From: Streptomyces sp. WAC05374
GTDB taxonomy: Bacteria; Actinomycetota; Actinomycetes; Streptomycetales; Streptomycetaceae
Assembly: GCF_004353505.1 (NCBI RefSeq)
Contig: NZ_SMNQ01000001.1
Location: 186,001 to 250,000 of the forward strand
Length of the DNA: 64,000 nt
Direction of reading: 5' to 3'
The translations under genes and the position numbers were made by a program. Of the stretch, positions 33,454-46,152 are shown piece by piece; position 1 is the stretch's first letter, and every line of letters starts with the position of its first letter. The notes beneath the pieces are model-generated. The model saw only the letters and a program-made list of their open reading frames with translations. It was not told where the DNA came from and ran no database searches.

Positions 33454-33480
33454 CCCGGACCGGCCGACGGCCGGTCCGGG
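33454..33480. promoter_or_regulatory. Perfect 12-bp inverted repeat upstream of Ser/Thr kinase
   Basis: CCCGGACCGGCC-GAC-GGCCGGTCCGGG lies 21 bases before the kinase start. It could be an operator or a 5'-UTR hairpin, or a terminator if transcription arrives from the right. The rest of 33434-33781 shows no gene. Confidence 0.5.
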
Positions 33481-33781
33481 ACAGAAGCGTAGACGTGACG
33501 GTTGGGGCCCGCTGACCTGGGATGCTCCCCCTGCTGGGGCCGCACGACGCCTCCGAGCCGGCTTGTACCTGTTCGGTCGGTATCGCGGCCCGGCCATGAT
33601 GCGGACTCTGTCGGCGGCTGCCGACGGCCCTCCTGGCGCCTGCCCCCGTGGCCGAGCCGGGCAGGTTGGGCAGGTCTCATTCGGGTCGTCCTGGAGCGTT
33701 CCCTCCCGGGCGACGGGTGGGGTGGGGCATTGTCGAGAACGGTGGGACGGTGAGCCTGGCGGCCGGGGAGAGGGGTATGCC

Positions 33782-34360
33782 GTGGGGTGGTCGATGGAAC
33801 CGTTCGGGGCGTGCCACGAGGGGATCGTCGGCGCGGTGCTGGCGGACGGCAGCGAGCCGAAGCCGGTCTGCCTGGACTCCGGCAGCGGCGCCGGCCCGGG
33901 ATGCTGGACGAGCGAGTGGTGGGCGTACACCGGGCAGGGCTCTCGCCCGCGCGCGGCCGCGTACCGGGCGGCGTGTGCGTGCGGGTGGCGCGGCGAGGCG
34001 CACCCGATCGACTGGGCCGGGCTCGGCGAGGACCGGCTGGAGGACCTGGACATCTCCGGGCCGTACGACGAGTGGGTGGAACACATCGGCAGCGTCGAAC
34101 GGCAGACCGTGCCGCTGCCGGAGGACGTCACCGAGGCCCTTCAGCGACTGGAGAGCCTGCTGGACCGGCTCGCCGGGCAGGCGCCGGTCGCTGCGCTGAA
34201 GGCGGTCGCCGCACTGGAGCGCCTCACCCGCGCCGTCGGCCACCAGGCCGCCTGCACGGCGGAGGCGGACGGGCTGTCACCCGAGACGATGGGCCGAGCC
34301 CTGGGCGTCAGCCCGGAGAGGGCCCGCTCCCTCGTACGCGACCACCTGCGGAACCGCTGA
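33782..34360 (+). CDS. Conserved hypothetical protein with C-terminal HTH-like segment
   Basis: About 192 residues from the GTG at 33782 (GGAGAGGGG upstream); the ATG at 33794 (MEPFGACHEG) is an alternative. The N-terminal half has paired Cys/His/Trp elements (CHEGIVGAVLADG, GCWTSEWWAY, ACACGWRGEAHPIDW) suggesting a zinc-ribbon-like fold. The middle is helical (EALQRLESLLDRLAGQAPVA), and the end GRALGVSPERARSLVRDHLR looks like a helix-turn-helix. This resembles uncharacterised Streptomyces proteins. The next gene starts 22 bases downstream, so the two probably form an operon. Confidence 0.65.
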   Translation: MGWSMEPFGACHEGIVGAVLADGSEPKPVCLDSGSGAGPGCWTSEWWAYTGQGSRPRAAAYRAACACGWRGEAHPIDWAGLGEDRLEDLDISGPYDEWVEHIGSVERQTVPLPEDVTEALQRLESLLDRLAGQAPVAALKAVAALERLTRAVGHQAACTAEADGLSPETMGRALGVSPERARSLVRDHLRNR

Positions 34361-34382
34361 CGTCTCAGGGCATCATGAACGC

Positions 34383-34943
34383 GTGACGCCGACCGAAGCC
34401 GCAGCAAGCTCTCTGCAGGACCATGCCGCCCTCTGGAGTGCCGGGGAAGTCCGCGCGAGCGACGTCGTCAATGCCGCCTGTGAGGCGCTCGTCGCCGGAC
34501 TCGACACCCCCGGCCTCCGCATCCTCGCCGCCTGCACGCGCGCGGAGGCGGACTACGACGTGCACGACTTGCTGCCCGCGGCGCTCGACGAACTCGGTCT
34601 CACCTTCTATCCGGTCGACGGTGAGGCCGGCCACGAAGCCGCCGCCCGAGCCCTCGCACGCCGCATGCTGGCCGGCGAGTTCACCCCTCGGGAGTTCACC
34701 TTCCGGATCCACCGGCGCCACGGACATGAGCTGCCTCTGACCGAGCGGCTCGCCGAACTCGACGACGAGTACGACGATCTCGACGACGAGTACGACGATC
34801 TCGAATACGGTGACAGAACCGTGGCCCAGGTCGATGCCGAGGTCACCGCCGAAGCCCGCCGCCTCGCAGCCCCTCCTCCAGCCGGTACGACAGTGCCCGT
34901 CCCCGCACAGCCACCGCGTCTCACCGTACCGACCGCCCCTTGA
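34383..34943 (+). CDS. Hypothetical protein with acidic tandem repeat
   Basis: 186 residues, GTG start at 34383. The N-terminal ~120 residues look globular and mostly helical (VNAACEALVAGLDTPGLRIL, HEAAARALARRMLAGEFTP, REFTFRIHRRHGHELPLTER). They are followed by an acidic tract LDDEYDDLDDEYDDLEYGD from a 21-bp tandem repeat, then a Pro-rich tail. No family was identified. It follows the preceding gene by 22 bases. Confidence 0.6.
   Translation: MTPTEAAASSLQDHAALWSAGEVRASDVVNAACEALVAGLDTPGLRILAACTRAEADYDVHDLLPAALDELGLTFYPVDGEAGHEAAARALARRMLAGEFTPREFTFRIHRRHGHELPLTERLAELDDEYDDLDDEYDDLEYGDRTVAQVDAEVTAEARRLAAPPPAGTTVPVPAQPPRLTVPTAP
34758..34799 (+). repeat. 21-bp tandem repeat encoding DDEYDDL
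   Basis: Two exact units, CTCGACGACGAGTACGACGAT at 34758-34778 and 34779-34799, followed by a degenerate third start. Confidence 0.9.
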
Positions 34944-35013
34944 CCTGCTCCGCGCCAGCCATTAGCTTGCGGTCAACGTCGACCCGCAGCGACCGAGAGG
35001 AGGCGACCGGCGG

Positions 35014-35091
35014 ATGTACACCAGCTCTGACCTGAGTCGCCTCGCCCACACCACGGTCTGGGTTCCGGGTCGTATCGCGCACGGCTGCTGA
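35014..35091 (+). CDS. Possible 25-residue leader peptide upstream of xanthine dehydrogenase
   Basis: ATG at 35014 with a strong GAGAGGAGG about 12 bases upstream encodes MYTSSDLSRLAHTTVWVPGR then IAHGC. It ends 199 bases before xdhA. The ribosome site is better than that of xdhA itself. It may be a regulatory uORF; there is no homology evidence. Confidence 0.35.
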   Translation: MYTSSDLSRLAHTTVWVPGRIAHGC

Positions 35092-35290
35092 CCGCGCCGT
35101 TCTCCTGTGCCCCTCCTCGGGCACTCCTGTGGTTTTCTCCTCCTCTTTCGCATTCGCATTCGCATGCACGCCGCTGCCGCGTGCCGTTCCGCGCCCACTC
35201 GTGTCACGCGGCGCCTTCGCACACAGAAAGCTGCCTGAAATTGGCGAACATGAAGAACCGACCGACCACGCCTCGAATCGACGGCCCGTC

Positions 35291-39303
<4,013 letters not shown>

Positions 39304-39304
39304 C

Positions 39305-40114
<810 letters not shown>

Positions 40115-40168
40115 CCGTACCCGGCGGCTCGTCCTCACAGGACGGACGGGTCCGCTAGTGTCGTGTAC

Positions 40169-40594
40169 ATGCAGCCACAGCAGCCGTACCAGGACTCCGC
40201 TTCACCGCACCCGACCGCAACGCCGGCTCGCAGCAGGCGTCCGCTGGTGGCCGCCCTGCTGGTCGGACTCCTGCTGGGTGCCGGAGGTGTGGGCGTGGCC
40301 TGGGCGGTGAGCGCGGGCGGCGGCGCCGGGGGCGACGCCCGGGGGGCGTGCGATGCGCTGGCCGGCGTGGACGAGTCGAAGTTCACGGCGAAGGGCAAGG
40401 CCGGCGAGCAGATGATGTACCGCTTCGCGGGCGCCTACGACCTGGCCACGGCCGCGGCTGCGGGCGACTCCTCGTACCAGCCGCTCGCGGAGGCCGTCAC
40501 CAGGGCGAACCACCGTTTCCGCCAGGTCTTCGAGGCCGACGCCGAGGTGAAGAAGGAGCTGGCGAAGGCTCGCGGGATCTGCGCCGGTCTCTGA
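40169..40594 (+). CDS. Membrane-anchored hypothetical protein
   Basis: 141 residues: a short Pro/Gln-rich cytoplasmic N-terminus (MQPQQPYQDSASPHPTATPA), one transmembrane helix (PLVAALLVGLLLGAGGVGVA) and an extracellular helical domain with two Cys (RGACDALAGV and ARGICAGL) likely to form a disulfide. The start ATG is at 40169; a GTG at 40163 is possible. No family was recognised; similar small anchored proteins are common in Streptomyces. Confidence 0.65.
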   Translation: MQPQQPYQDSASPHPTATPARSRRPLVAALLVGLLLGAGGVGVAWAVSAGGGAGGDARGACDALAGVDESKFTAKGKAGEQMMYRFAGAYDLATAAAAGDSSYQPLAEAVTRANHRFRQVFEADAEVKKELAKARGICAGL

Positions 40595-40675
40595 CGTACG
40601 CCCCCGATTCACGCCGATTCGGGCAAGAGGGCGGGTGCTCGTCGCGGCCTGGGCGAGCCAGGTGATGGTCATGCC

Positions 40676-41363
40676 CTAGCCGATCGTGGCCAGCGTCTGT
40701 GCCGGGCCGCTGATCCGCCGCCATGGTGCGGTGGGGCTGTCCCGCATCCAGATCGCCGAGCGGTCCCTGGCCAGTCGGAGCAGGGCCGTTCCCCGCGTGG
40801 CGAAGTCGGCGCCGACGTCGCTGACCTGCGTCCACTGGCCGGGCGTGCCGCTGTAGTGCCAGAGGGTCGCGTCCTGGACATTCGTGGCGTACAGGCCCTG
40901 TGGTCCGGCGTAGAGCTCGAGTGCGGGGCCTCCCACGTCCACCCACATGTCCTTGGCGCTGTCCCATTCGAGCACGCCGGTCTTCTGCACCTTGAGGCCG
41001 TACAAGTCGTGGTCGGTGACGGCGAAGTCCGCGCCCGCGGTTCCGGCGTAGCGCCACGCGTGGCGTTCCCACGTGCTCCCTGTTGGTGTCGGTACGCGCC
41101 ACATTCGTACCGGTGACGACAGTGTTGGCGCTGCTGTGCGGCAGCGAGAGCTGAGACCTCCGCGCCTTCCTGGCCAGCGCCGCGTAGGACAGCCCCGCCG
41201 ACTGACGGACCTGGTCCAACAGCTTCTGGTACGTGGCGAAATCGCCGGCTGTACGCGGGTCCGGAAGCGCCGACGGGGCCCCCTTCGCGCCCGCCCCCGC
41301 GCCGGTGCCGTCCGGTCGTCCGTCATCGCGAGCCCCCGGGTCCGTGCGACGTGTCCCCTTCAA
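40676..41363 (-). pseudogene. Broken HTH-regulator / beta-propeller-like gene
   Basis: The N-terminal part (from ATG 41363) reads ALPDPRTAGDFATYQKLLDQ, then SAGLSYAALARKARRSQL, a helix-turn-helix start typical of Streptomyces regulators. It then runs into a frameshift near 41060-41100. The C-terminal part, in another frame, encodes tryptophan-rich repeats (HAWRYAGTAGADFAVTDHDL, VDVGGPALELYAGPQGLYAT, LWHYSGTPGQWTQVSDVGAD) resembling a tachylectin/propeller domain, ending at 40676. No single frame covers both, and the central part seems missing, so the gene is probably dead. Confidence 0.6.
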
Positions 41364-41535
41364 GGCTAGGTGATCGGTCAGCAGCCCAGGACGCTTTAGG
41401 ACAGCAGCGCTGTGACCTGCTGGGACAGGCCGGGATGGATCCGGATGCCATCCAGCCCCCGGGATGGTCCCGAAGGGCCCAAGGTCGTGTCACCGCCTCA
41501 ACAACAGGCGGGACACCCAACCCGAAAGGTCAACC

Positions 41536-41880
41536 ATGCGCAGGCTTCTCACCACGCCCCTGATCGGGGTGGCCACCGTCGCCGCACTCCTCGGAGGCGC
41601 CACTTCCGCGAGCGCCGAGGCGCGCGTCATCACGGGTGCCTACGGCTACTACGACCCCAACAAGCACATGTTCGGTATCGGCGACACCGAAGCGGACGGG
41701 CGCGGCGTCCACGTCGACTGGAAGGTGAACGGCATCAGCCGGCCCCGCCTGTGGAACAAGAACGGCAACGGTTCCTGGCGGGACGTGTACACGCACGCCG
41801 GCCACCACGGGTTCCCGATGGTGTGGAAGATCTGCCGTGAAGGCGGCCGCTGCTCCGACTGGGTCAACGAGCGCGCCTGA
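41536..41880 (+). CDS. Small secreted protein, unknown
   Basis: 114 residues with a Sec signal peptide (RRLLTTPLIGVATVAALLGG, cleavage after ASA, about residue 27). The mature part of ~87 residues is rich in aromatic and charged residues (ITGAYGYYDPNKHMFGIGDT, VHVDWKVNGISRPRLWNKNG), with two Cys near the end (KICREGGRCSDW) probably forming a disulfide. The pattern suggests a small beta-rich extracellular protein. The start ATG at 41536 has GAAAGG upstream. A strong terminator hairpin follows 17 bases after the stop. Confidence 0.7.
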   Translation: MRRLLTTPLIGVATVAALLGGATSASAEARVITGAYGYYDPNKHMFGIGDTEADGRGVHVDWKVNGISRPRLWNKNGNGSWRDVYTHAGHHGFPMVWKICREGGRCSDWVNERA

Positions 41881-41897
41881 CCGGCGGACGCGGTGTG

Positions 41898-41924
41898 GGG
41901 CCCGCCGGGATCACCGGCGGGCCC
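41898..41924 (+). terminator. Strong hairpin terminator
   Basis: GGGCCCGCCGG-GATCA-CCGGCGGGCCC, a perfect 11-bp stem with a 5-base loop, 17 bases after the stop of the small secreted protein gene. Confidence 0.8.
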
Positions 41925-42108
41925 GTCCGCTCGGGCCCGGCACGTGCCGGCCGGGCATGGGCTACGCCGGTGCGGTGTCCCCCGCAGCCGGGACAGGGCT
42001 GGCCGTGACGTCCGGGGCGGGATGACAGGCCGACAGCCCGTCGCTCCCGTGCGGCCGCAGCCGGTGCGGCGTCGGCCACGGCGGAGTCGTACAGACGGGC
42101 TGGGCTGC

Positions 42109-42516
42109 TCAGTGATTCCCCGTGTACGGACGCGCGGGACGTGGCAGGGGCTGGCGCCAGTCGCCCAGCGTGGTGAGGAGAAACCGGCGGGCAAGAAGGC
42201 GTATGTGGTCCCACGCCGGATCTGCGGCCAGGGCGTTCGCCCAAAGGCCCGCGCGGCGGGCGGCATCGATCTCGCCCAGGCGACGGCCGATGGCCTGAAG
42301 ATCGCGCGCATCGGGGGGTGCGAAGGTGCCGCGCTCCTCGAGTTCCGCCGAGACACGGCACAGAAGCTCCGCCCAAGCAGCGACGAGCCTCCGGCGTTTG
42401 ACCGCCGTTGCGGTACGCCGGTGCTCCGACAGCCCGACACCCGGCAGGGGAGTGGAGCGCTGTGTCCGCGATGCCGCTGGAGAGGCGGCCGACGTCCTGG
42501 AGAAGACAGTCGTCAC
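42109..42516 (-). CDS. Hypothetical protein (uncertain)
   Basis: Candidate 135-residue protein from the GTG at 42516, which has GAGGGGGAG just upstream. The C-terminal ~85 residues look protein-like and helical (VAAWAELLCRVSAELEERGT, DLQAIGRRLGEIDAARRAGL, WDHIRLLARRFLLTTLGDW). No family was recognised. It ends downstream of, and on the same strand as, the DinB-family gene (86-base gap). Confidence 0.4.
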   Translation of the reverse strand: MTTVFSRTSAASPAASRTQRSTPLPGVGLSEHRRTATAVKRRRLVAAWAELLCRVSAELEERGTFAPPDARDLQAIGRRLGEIDAARRAGLWANALAADPAWDHIRLLARRFLLTTLGDWRQPLPRPARPYTGNH

Positions 42517-42602
42517 CGCCTCCCCCTCGGCCGTTCGGACTCGCCCGGAGCAGTCACTGCTTGCGGGCGGGGCCGGTTGCGGCGGTCCGCTGGTGGCGGC
42601 GG

Positions 42603-43223
42603 TCAGTGCGGTTGGGCGCGGTGGAGGTCGCGCAGCAGGGCGATTTCGGCTCCGTGGTGCAGCAGTTCCTGGTTGACCCACCACACGATGTCGAGGAACG
42701 GCTCCTCGGGGTCGCTGCCATGGGGGTAGGTGCAGTAGCCCACGGTGTCGAGTGCGGCGTCGTCCACGCTCAGCAGCGCCTTGCGCCAGGCCGAGGCCGC
42801 GGCTTCGAAGGCTGCGACCGCTGCGGCGGAGTCCCCGCTGACGGGGTAGTCGTCCCGGGTCAGTGCGCGGCTGCCTGCGGTGTGGTCGGCGCGCAGGGTC
42901 ATCATTTCGCTGAGGTGGCTGAGGCGCCACGCGATGGTGGTGAAGGGCGGCGGCCACGGATGCGGGTAGGAGGCGGTATCGCGCCCCCAGTCTCCGGTGC
43001 CCGCCAGAAGGGTCGCGCGCGGGCCCGGCCCGTCCACGCGCCGCCGTACCGACCAGCAGCCGGGCACCGGCTCCCAGAAGTACTCCTCGTCGGTCATGGG
43101 GCCGACCTTGGTCTCCGTCCCGTCACCGCTGTCCATGACCGGCCCCGCCATGCGGTCGCTGAGACGCCGGCGTGCGAAGTCGAACTGCTCCAGCAGCGGG
43201 GACAGGCGGGACGGAATCGTCAT
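42603..43223 (-). CDS. DinB-family protein
   Basis: 206 residues of the DinB/YfiT four-helix bundle family, which includes metal-dependent thiol transferases. Features are the N-terminal helix LSPLLEQFDFARRRLSDRMA, the motif EEYFWEPVPGCWSVRRR, and two His-containing helices, TIAWRLSHLSEMMTLRADHT and WWVNQELLHHGAEIALLRDL. These give a likely three-His metal site. The start ATG at 43223 is preceded by AGGAG; an upstream ATG at 43238 overlaps that ribosome site. In actinobacteria such proteins often use mycothiol; the substrate is unknown. Confidence 0.8.
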   Translation of the reverse strand: MTIPSRLSPLLEQFDFARRRLSDRMAGPVMDSGDGTETKVGPMTDEEYFWEPVPGCWSVRRRVDGPGPRATLLAGTGDWGRDTASYPHPWPPPFTTIAWRLSHLSEMMTLRADHTAGSRALTRDDYPVSGDSAAAVAAFEAAASAWRKALLSVDDAALDTVGYCTYPHGSDPEEPFLDIVWWVNQELLHHGAEIALLRDLHRAQPH

Positions 43224-43420
43224 CGAACGCTCCTGCATCGGACCGGGCCAAGGGACCCGCCAGCCTCGCACAACCCGCACCCCAATCGCGCCCTCTTTTT
43301 CTGCCCCAAGGCCCTGGTCCCGCCCGGGACGACCCCGCATGCGGCCGCGCCGCCAGGCGAGGAACGGGCACCGGCGAAAGTCGACTGACCGATGGGGACT
43401 TCGCCTGCGAGGCTGTGTGG

Positions 43421-43942
43421 GTGACTGAAACAACCCCGTACGACGCCGACCGCGCCCGATTCACGCGGCAGGCCCTGGCTCGTCTGGTTCTCTGCGACGA
43501 CGCGGTGAGCGTCGCCGACGGCGCCGCGGCCTTGGTCGCCACCGAGAACGACCCGGACACCGGTCCCGGGGGCCGGGTCAGCCAAGCGTTCCAGCTCATC
43601 GAACTCGCCGAACGCGCGCTGGCCGCAGCCGTGATCTACGAACGCGAGCGGGGCAGTTCCTGGGCGGAGATCGCTCAGTACATGGGGCTCGACGCGGCAG
43701 AAGCCGAGGCTCGTTTCATCCCCAGCCTCGAAGGCTGGAACAGAGCCTTTGACGTCCCCTATCGCCTCGACGAAACAGGCCGCAAGCGCATACCGCAGCT
43801 ACCGACCGCGGCTTACGACCCCGCCTGCGCCTGCGAACACCTCGACCGCTGGGCCCGCCTTCAGCGGATTGGCACCGAGGCTGTGAGCTCTGGCCTGGTC
43901 ATGGCAGCACAGGAGAAAGAGCCCTCGTCGACCACCCCGTAG
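43421..43942 (+). CDS. Conserved hypothetical protein, helical
   Basis: 173 residues from the GTG at 43421 (VTETTPYDADRARFTRQALA); the longer frame upstream looks non-coding. It is helical, with QAFQLIELAERALAAAVIYE then SWAEIAQYMGLDAAEAEARF, the latter shaped like a helix-turn-helix, so it may be a DNA-binding regulator. A C-terminal CACEHLDRW could bind metal. It ends 49 bases before a degenerate insertion sequence. Confidence 0.6.
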   Translation: MTETTPYDADRARFTRQALARLVLCDDAVSVADGAAALVATENDPDTGPGGRVSQAFQLIELAERALAAAVIYERERGSSWAEIAQYMGLDAAEAEARFIPSLEGWNRAFDVPYRLDETGRKRIPQLPTAAYDPACACEHLDRWARLQRIGTEAVSSGLVMAAQEKEPSSTTP

Positions 43943-43991
43943 TGGCGTCTCCGGAATGGGTTCTGGCTCGCTTTCCGTAATGCGGTCACGG

Positions 43992-44749
43992 TGAGGACTT
44001 GTCCGGCCGATCATGTGACTACTACGTAGCCGTGTCGTTGATGTGGACATGGGGCGGGGCGATCTGACGGATGCCGAGTGGGAACGGCTGCGGCCGTTCC
44101 CACCGGTCAGCAACGGGCGTTGTGGCAGGTGGCGGGACCATCATCGGCGGGTGATCGACGGCATTCTGCACCAGGTGCGGACCGGCGTTCAGAGGCGTGA
44201 CCTGCCCGAAAGGTTCGGCCCGTAGCAGACGGTCTATGAACGCCACCGCCTGTGGTCGGCCGACGGAACCTGGGAACGCCTGCTCCAGCAGATCCAAGCC
44301 GAGGCCGACGCCGCGAGCGAGATCGGCTGGGACATCTCGGTCGACTCCACCGTCGTGCGGGCACATCAGCACGCCGCCGGCGCCCGCATCGAACCGTCGC
44401 CGTCGCCCGCCCCAAAGGGGGACGCAGCGGCAGCCTCGCGGCGGACAAGGCTTACAGCAACGGCCCATGCCGCGAGTACCTGCGGCGCCGGGGCATCCGG
44501 CACACGATTCCGGAGGAGACCGACAGCCAGGCCGCCCGCCAGCGCAAAGGGCCACGCGGCGGACGGCCACCCGGCTTTGACGAAAGCGGTACAGGAAGCG
44601 CAACACCGTCGAACGGGCGATCAACCGGCTCAAGCACTCCAGAGCAGTGGCCACCTGCTACGACAAGCGCGGCTACGTCTTCCTTGGGACCGCGACTGCC
44701 GCAGCCCTCGCTATCTGGCTCCGTTCGTGAGGGCCAGAATCAGTCCTCA
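43992..44749 (+). mobile_element. Degenerate IS5-family insertion sequence
   Basis: About 758 bases bounded by imperfect inverted repeats: TGAGGACTTGTCCGGCC on the left (43992-44008) and TGAGGACTGATTCTGGCC reading inward on the right (44732-44749). It contains a broken transposase. No target duplication could be identified with confidence. Confidence 0.55.
44043..44730 (+). pseudogene. IS5-type transposase remnant (nonsense, deletion, frameshifts)
   Basis: The N-terminus LTDAEWERLRPFPP, then VIDGILHQVRTGVQRRDLPE, is classic for IS5/DDE transposases of Streptomyces. An in-frame TAG at 44223 replaces the Trp of the usual GPWQTVY. The frame then continues QTVYERHRLWSADGTWERLL to the DDE strand WDISVDSTVVRAHQHAAGA, after which about 70 residues are missing. 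LAADKAYSNGPCREYLRRRG is in a second frame, and RNTVERAINRLKHSRAVATC, ending IWLRS, is in a third. At least three inactivating changes make it non-functional. Confidence 0.8.
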
Positions 44750-44961
44750 TCCTCAGGCAGGTGGAAATAGACGGTCCCCGACCGCCAGGGGCCGTGCTCG
44801 GTCATCTCCGACGCGATGACCACGTCCTGGATCTCGGCTGGGCCCAACGCCTCGATGGAATCCGCCAGCCGCCGCAAGAGTGCCGGAACACTGTCGCAGC
44901 CGGGGCCGGAGGGGTTGGCCTGCGAGAAGTGGCGCACGGTCCAATGCGTCGGCTTATCCAT
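44740..44961 (-). CDS. Conserved hypothetical protein
   Basis: 73 residues: MDKPTHWTVRHFSQANPSGP, then SVPALLRRLADSIEALGPAE, then IQDVVIASEMTEHGPW and YFHLPEDED. It looks like a small alpha/beta protein of a type common in Streptomyces but uncharacterised. It starts within the stop of the upstream ORF (TGATG overlap at 44961-44963), so translation is coupled. Its last codons and stop lie inside the right end of the dead insertion sequence, so its C-terminus may have been reshaped by the insertion. Confidence 0.65.
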   Translation of the reverse strand: MDKPTHWTVRHFSQANPSGPGCDSVPALLRRLADSIEALGPAEIQDVVIASEMTEHGPWRSGTVYFHLPEDED

Positions 44962-45134
44962 CACGGACCGATCGTAAGACCCGCCATCGGCCAGTCGTGG
45001 GCGCGAGACTCGGTGACTCGCCGGAACGCCCGGCCCACCACATCGATGACCTGCTGGTGGGTGAGGCCTTCAAGTCCATCGACGAAATCTGCGGCGGGAT
45101 CGCTGTCGAACGGGCCGGTTCCCCACGTTCCCAT
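44961..45134 (-). CDS. DUF4259-like protein, short or truncated
   Basis: A 57-residue frame from the ATG at 45134 with CGGGAG upstream. It begins MGTWGTGPFDSDPAADFVDG, the exact style of DUF4259 proteins, then LTHQQVIDVVGRAFRRVTES and ends GLTIGP. Family members are usually about twice as long, so this is truncated or a short variant. The stop overlaps the start of the next gene as TGATG. Function of the family is unknown. The 378-base stretch 45135-45512 to its right shows no convincing gene, only a GGCTCC simple repeat near 45363. Confidence 0.6.
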   Translation of the reverse strand: MGTWGTGPFDSDPAADFVDGLEGLTHQQVIDVVGRAFRRVTESRAHDWPMAGLTIGP

Positions 45135-45512
45135 GCATGGCTCCCGATAACGGCTGTCTCGGACGAAGCGTGGTTCCAGCAGCCACTGACATCGCGGTCA
45201 CGGGGCGAAGAGGAACCGATGGCGGAGCAGTGCAAAGCCGAGCACGGCCTTGGTCACCGCCACGCGAACGCTTTCGTCGCTCACACCCTCGCCGAGGGCA
45301 CCGGCACGTAGATCAGCCGGGGATACCGAGGCTGAATCGGAGCTGGTACCGTCGCAGCGACCCGGCTCCGGCTCCGGCTCCGGGCATAGATCCATTATCT
45401 GGGTGCGAAGGTGTGCCTGTCACCGTTCTCCGGAATGATCTTTACACCTCATGCGCGCCTTTAGGGTTGCCGTCGACGAGCACAACGCACCGACGTATCC
45501 AGGGAGCCGAGA

Positions 45513-46019
45513 GTGGCGCACGACGTTGCCGCGCTGGCGGTGGAACTCACCGGCATGGCCGTGGCAGATCACCAGTCCGCAGTCCGCGCGAACAGCGAGG
45601 ACCCGGCCGAGCAGTTGGCGTGGCGCCGGCTGACCGCACGGCACGGCGACCGACTCGGCGAAATCATGGACGAGTACGGCTGGCCGACCGCAGAATTGGT
45701 CGGCGAGGAAGCCGCCCGCGCGGCATGGCTGATCGCGCAGCACGCCGATCGACAGCTCGATGTCCAGCGGCGCGCCCTCCACCTGATGGAGCAGGCGGTG
45801 TCGGCCGGCTCGGCCAGCCCACGCGAGCTGGCCTTTCTGCGCGACCGGACGCTGGTCAATGAGGGCCGCAAGCAGGTCTACGGCACTCAGATCGCCGGCG
45901 TGAAGGACGGGTCACCGGTTCCGTGGCCTTGCGAAGAGCCTGAACGCATGGACGAGCTCCGTGCGCAGGTCGGCATCGAGCCCTTCGACGAGTACATTGC
46001 CAAGTTCGCGATGACCTGA
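45513..46019 (+). CDS. DUF6624 family protein
   Basis: 168 residues, GTG start at 45513 with AGGGAG upstream. The family pattern is clear: RHGDRLGEIMDEYGWPTAEL, then VGEEAARAAWLIAQHADRQL, then RRALHLMEQAVSAGSASPRE, then LRDRTLVNEGRKQVYGTQI, and finally VGIEPFDEYIAKF. It is helical and intracellular with unknown function; relatives are widespread in actinobacteria and bacteroidetes, often near small hypothetical genes as here. Confidence 0.8.
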   Translation: MAHDVAALAVELTGMAVADHQSAVRANSEDPAEQLAWRRLTARHGDRLGEIMDEYGWPTAELVGEEAARAAWLIAQHADRQLDVQRRALHLMEQAVSAGSASPRELAFLRDRTLVNEGRKQVYGTQIAGVKDGSPVPWPCEEPERMDELRAQVGIEPFDEYIAKFAMT

Positions 46020-46152
46020 CGACCAGTGGCCGGTTGCGTGCCGACCCATCCTTGCCCAAGGCGCACCTGCCGCGGGGCGGTCATCCGCCGGACAGGACCC
46101 TGGCCCGCAAAATGGAGTGCGGCCGGCTGTACTGGGGTGATAGGCAAGCGAT

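Noticed and set aside
45198..45395. 65-codon frame on the - strand
   Set aside because: No ribosome site or family, acidic simple repeat at the start from a GGCTCC run; not supportable.
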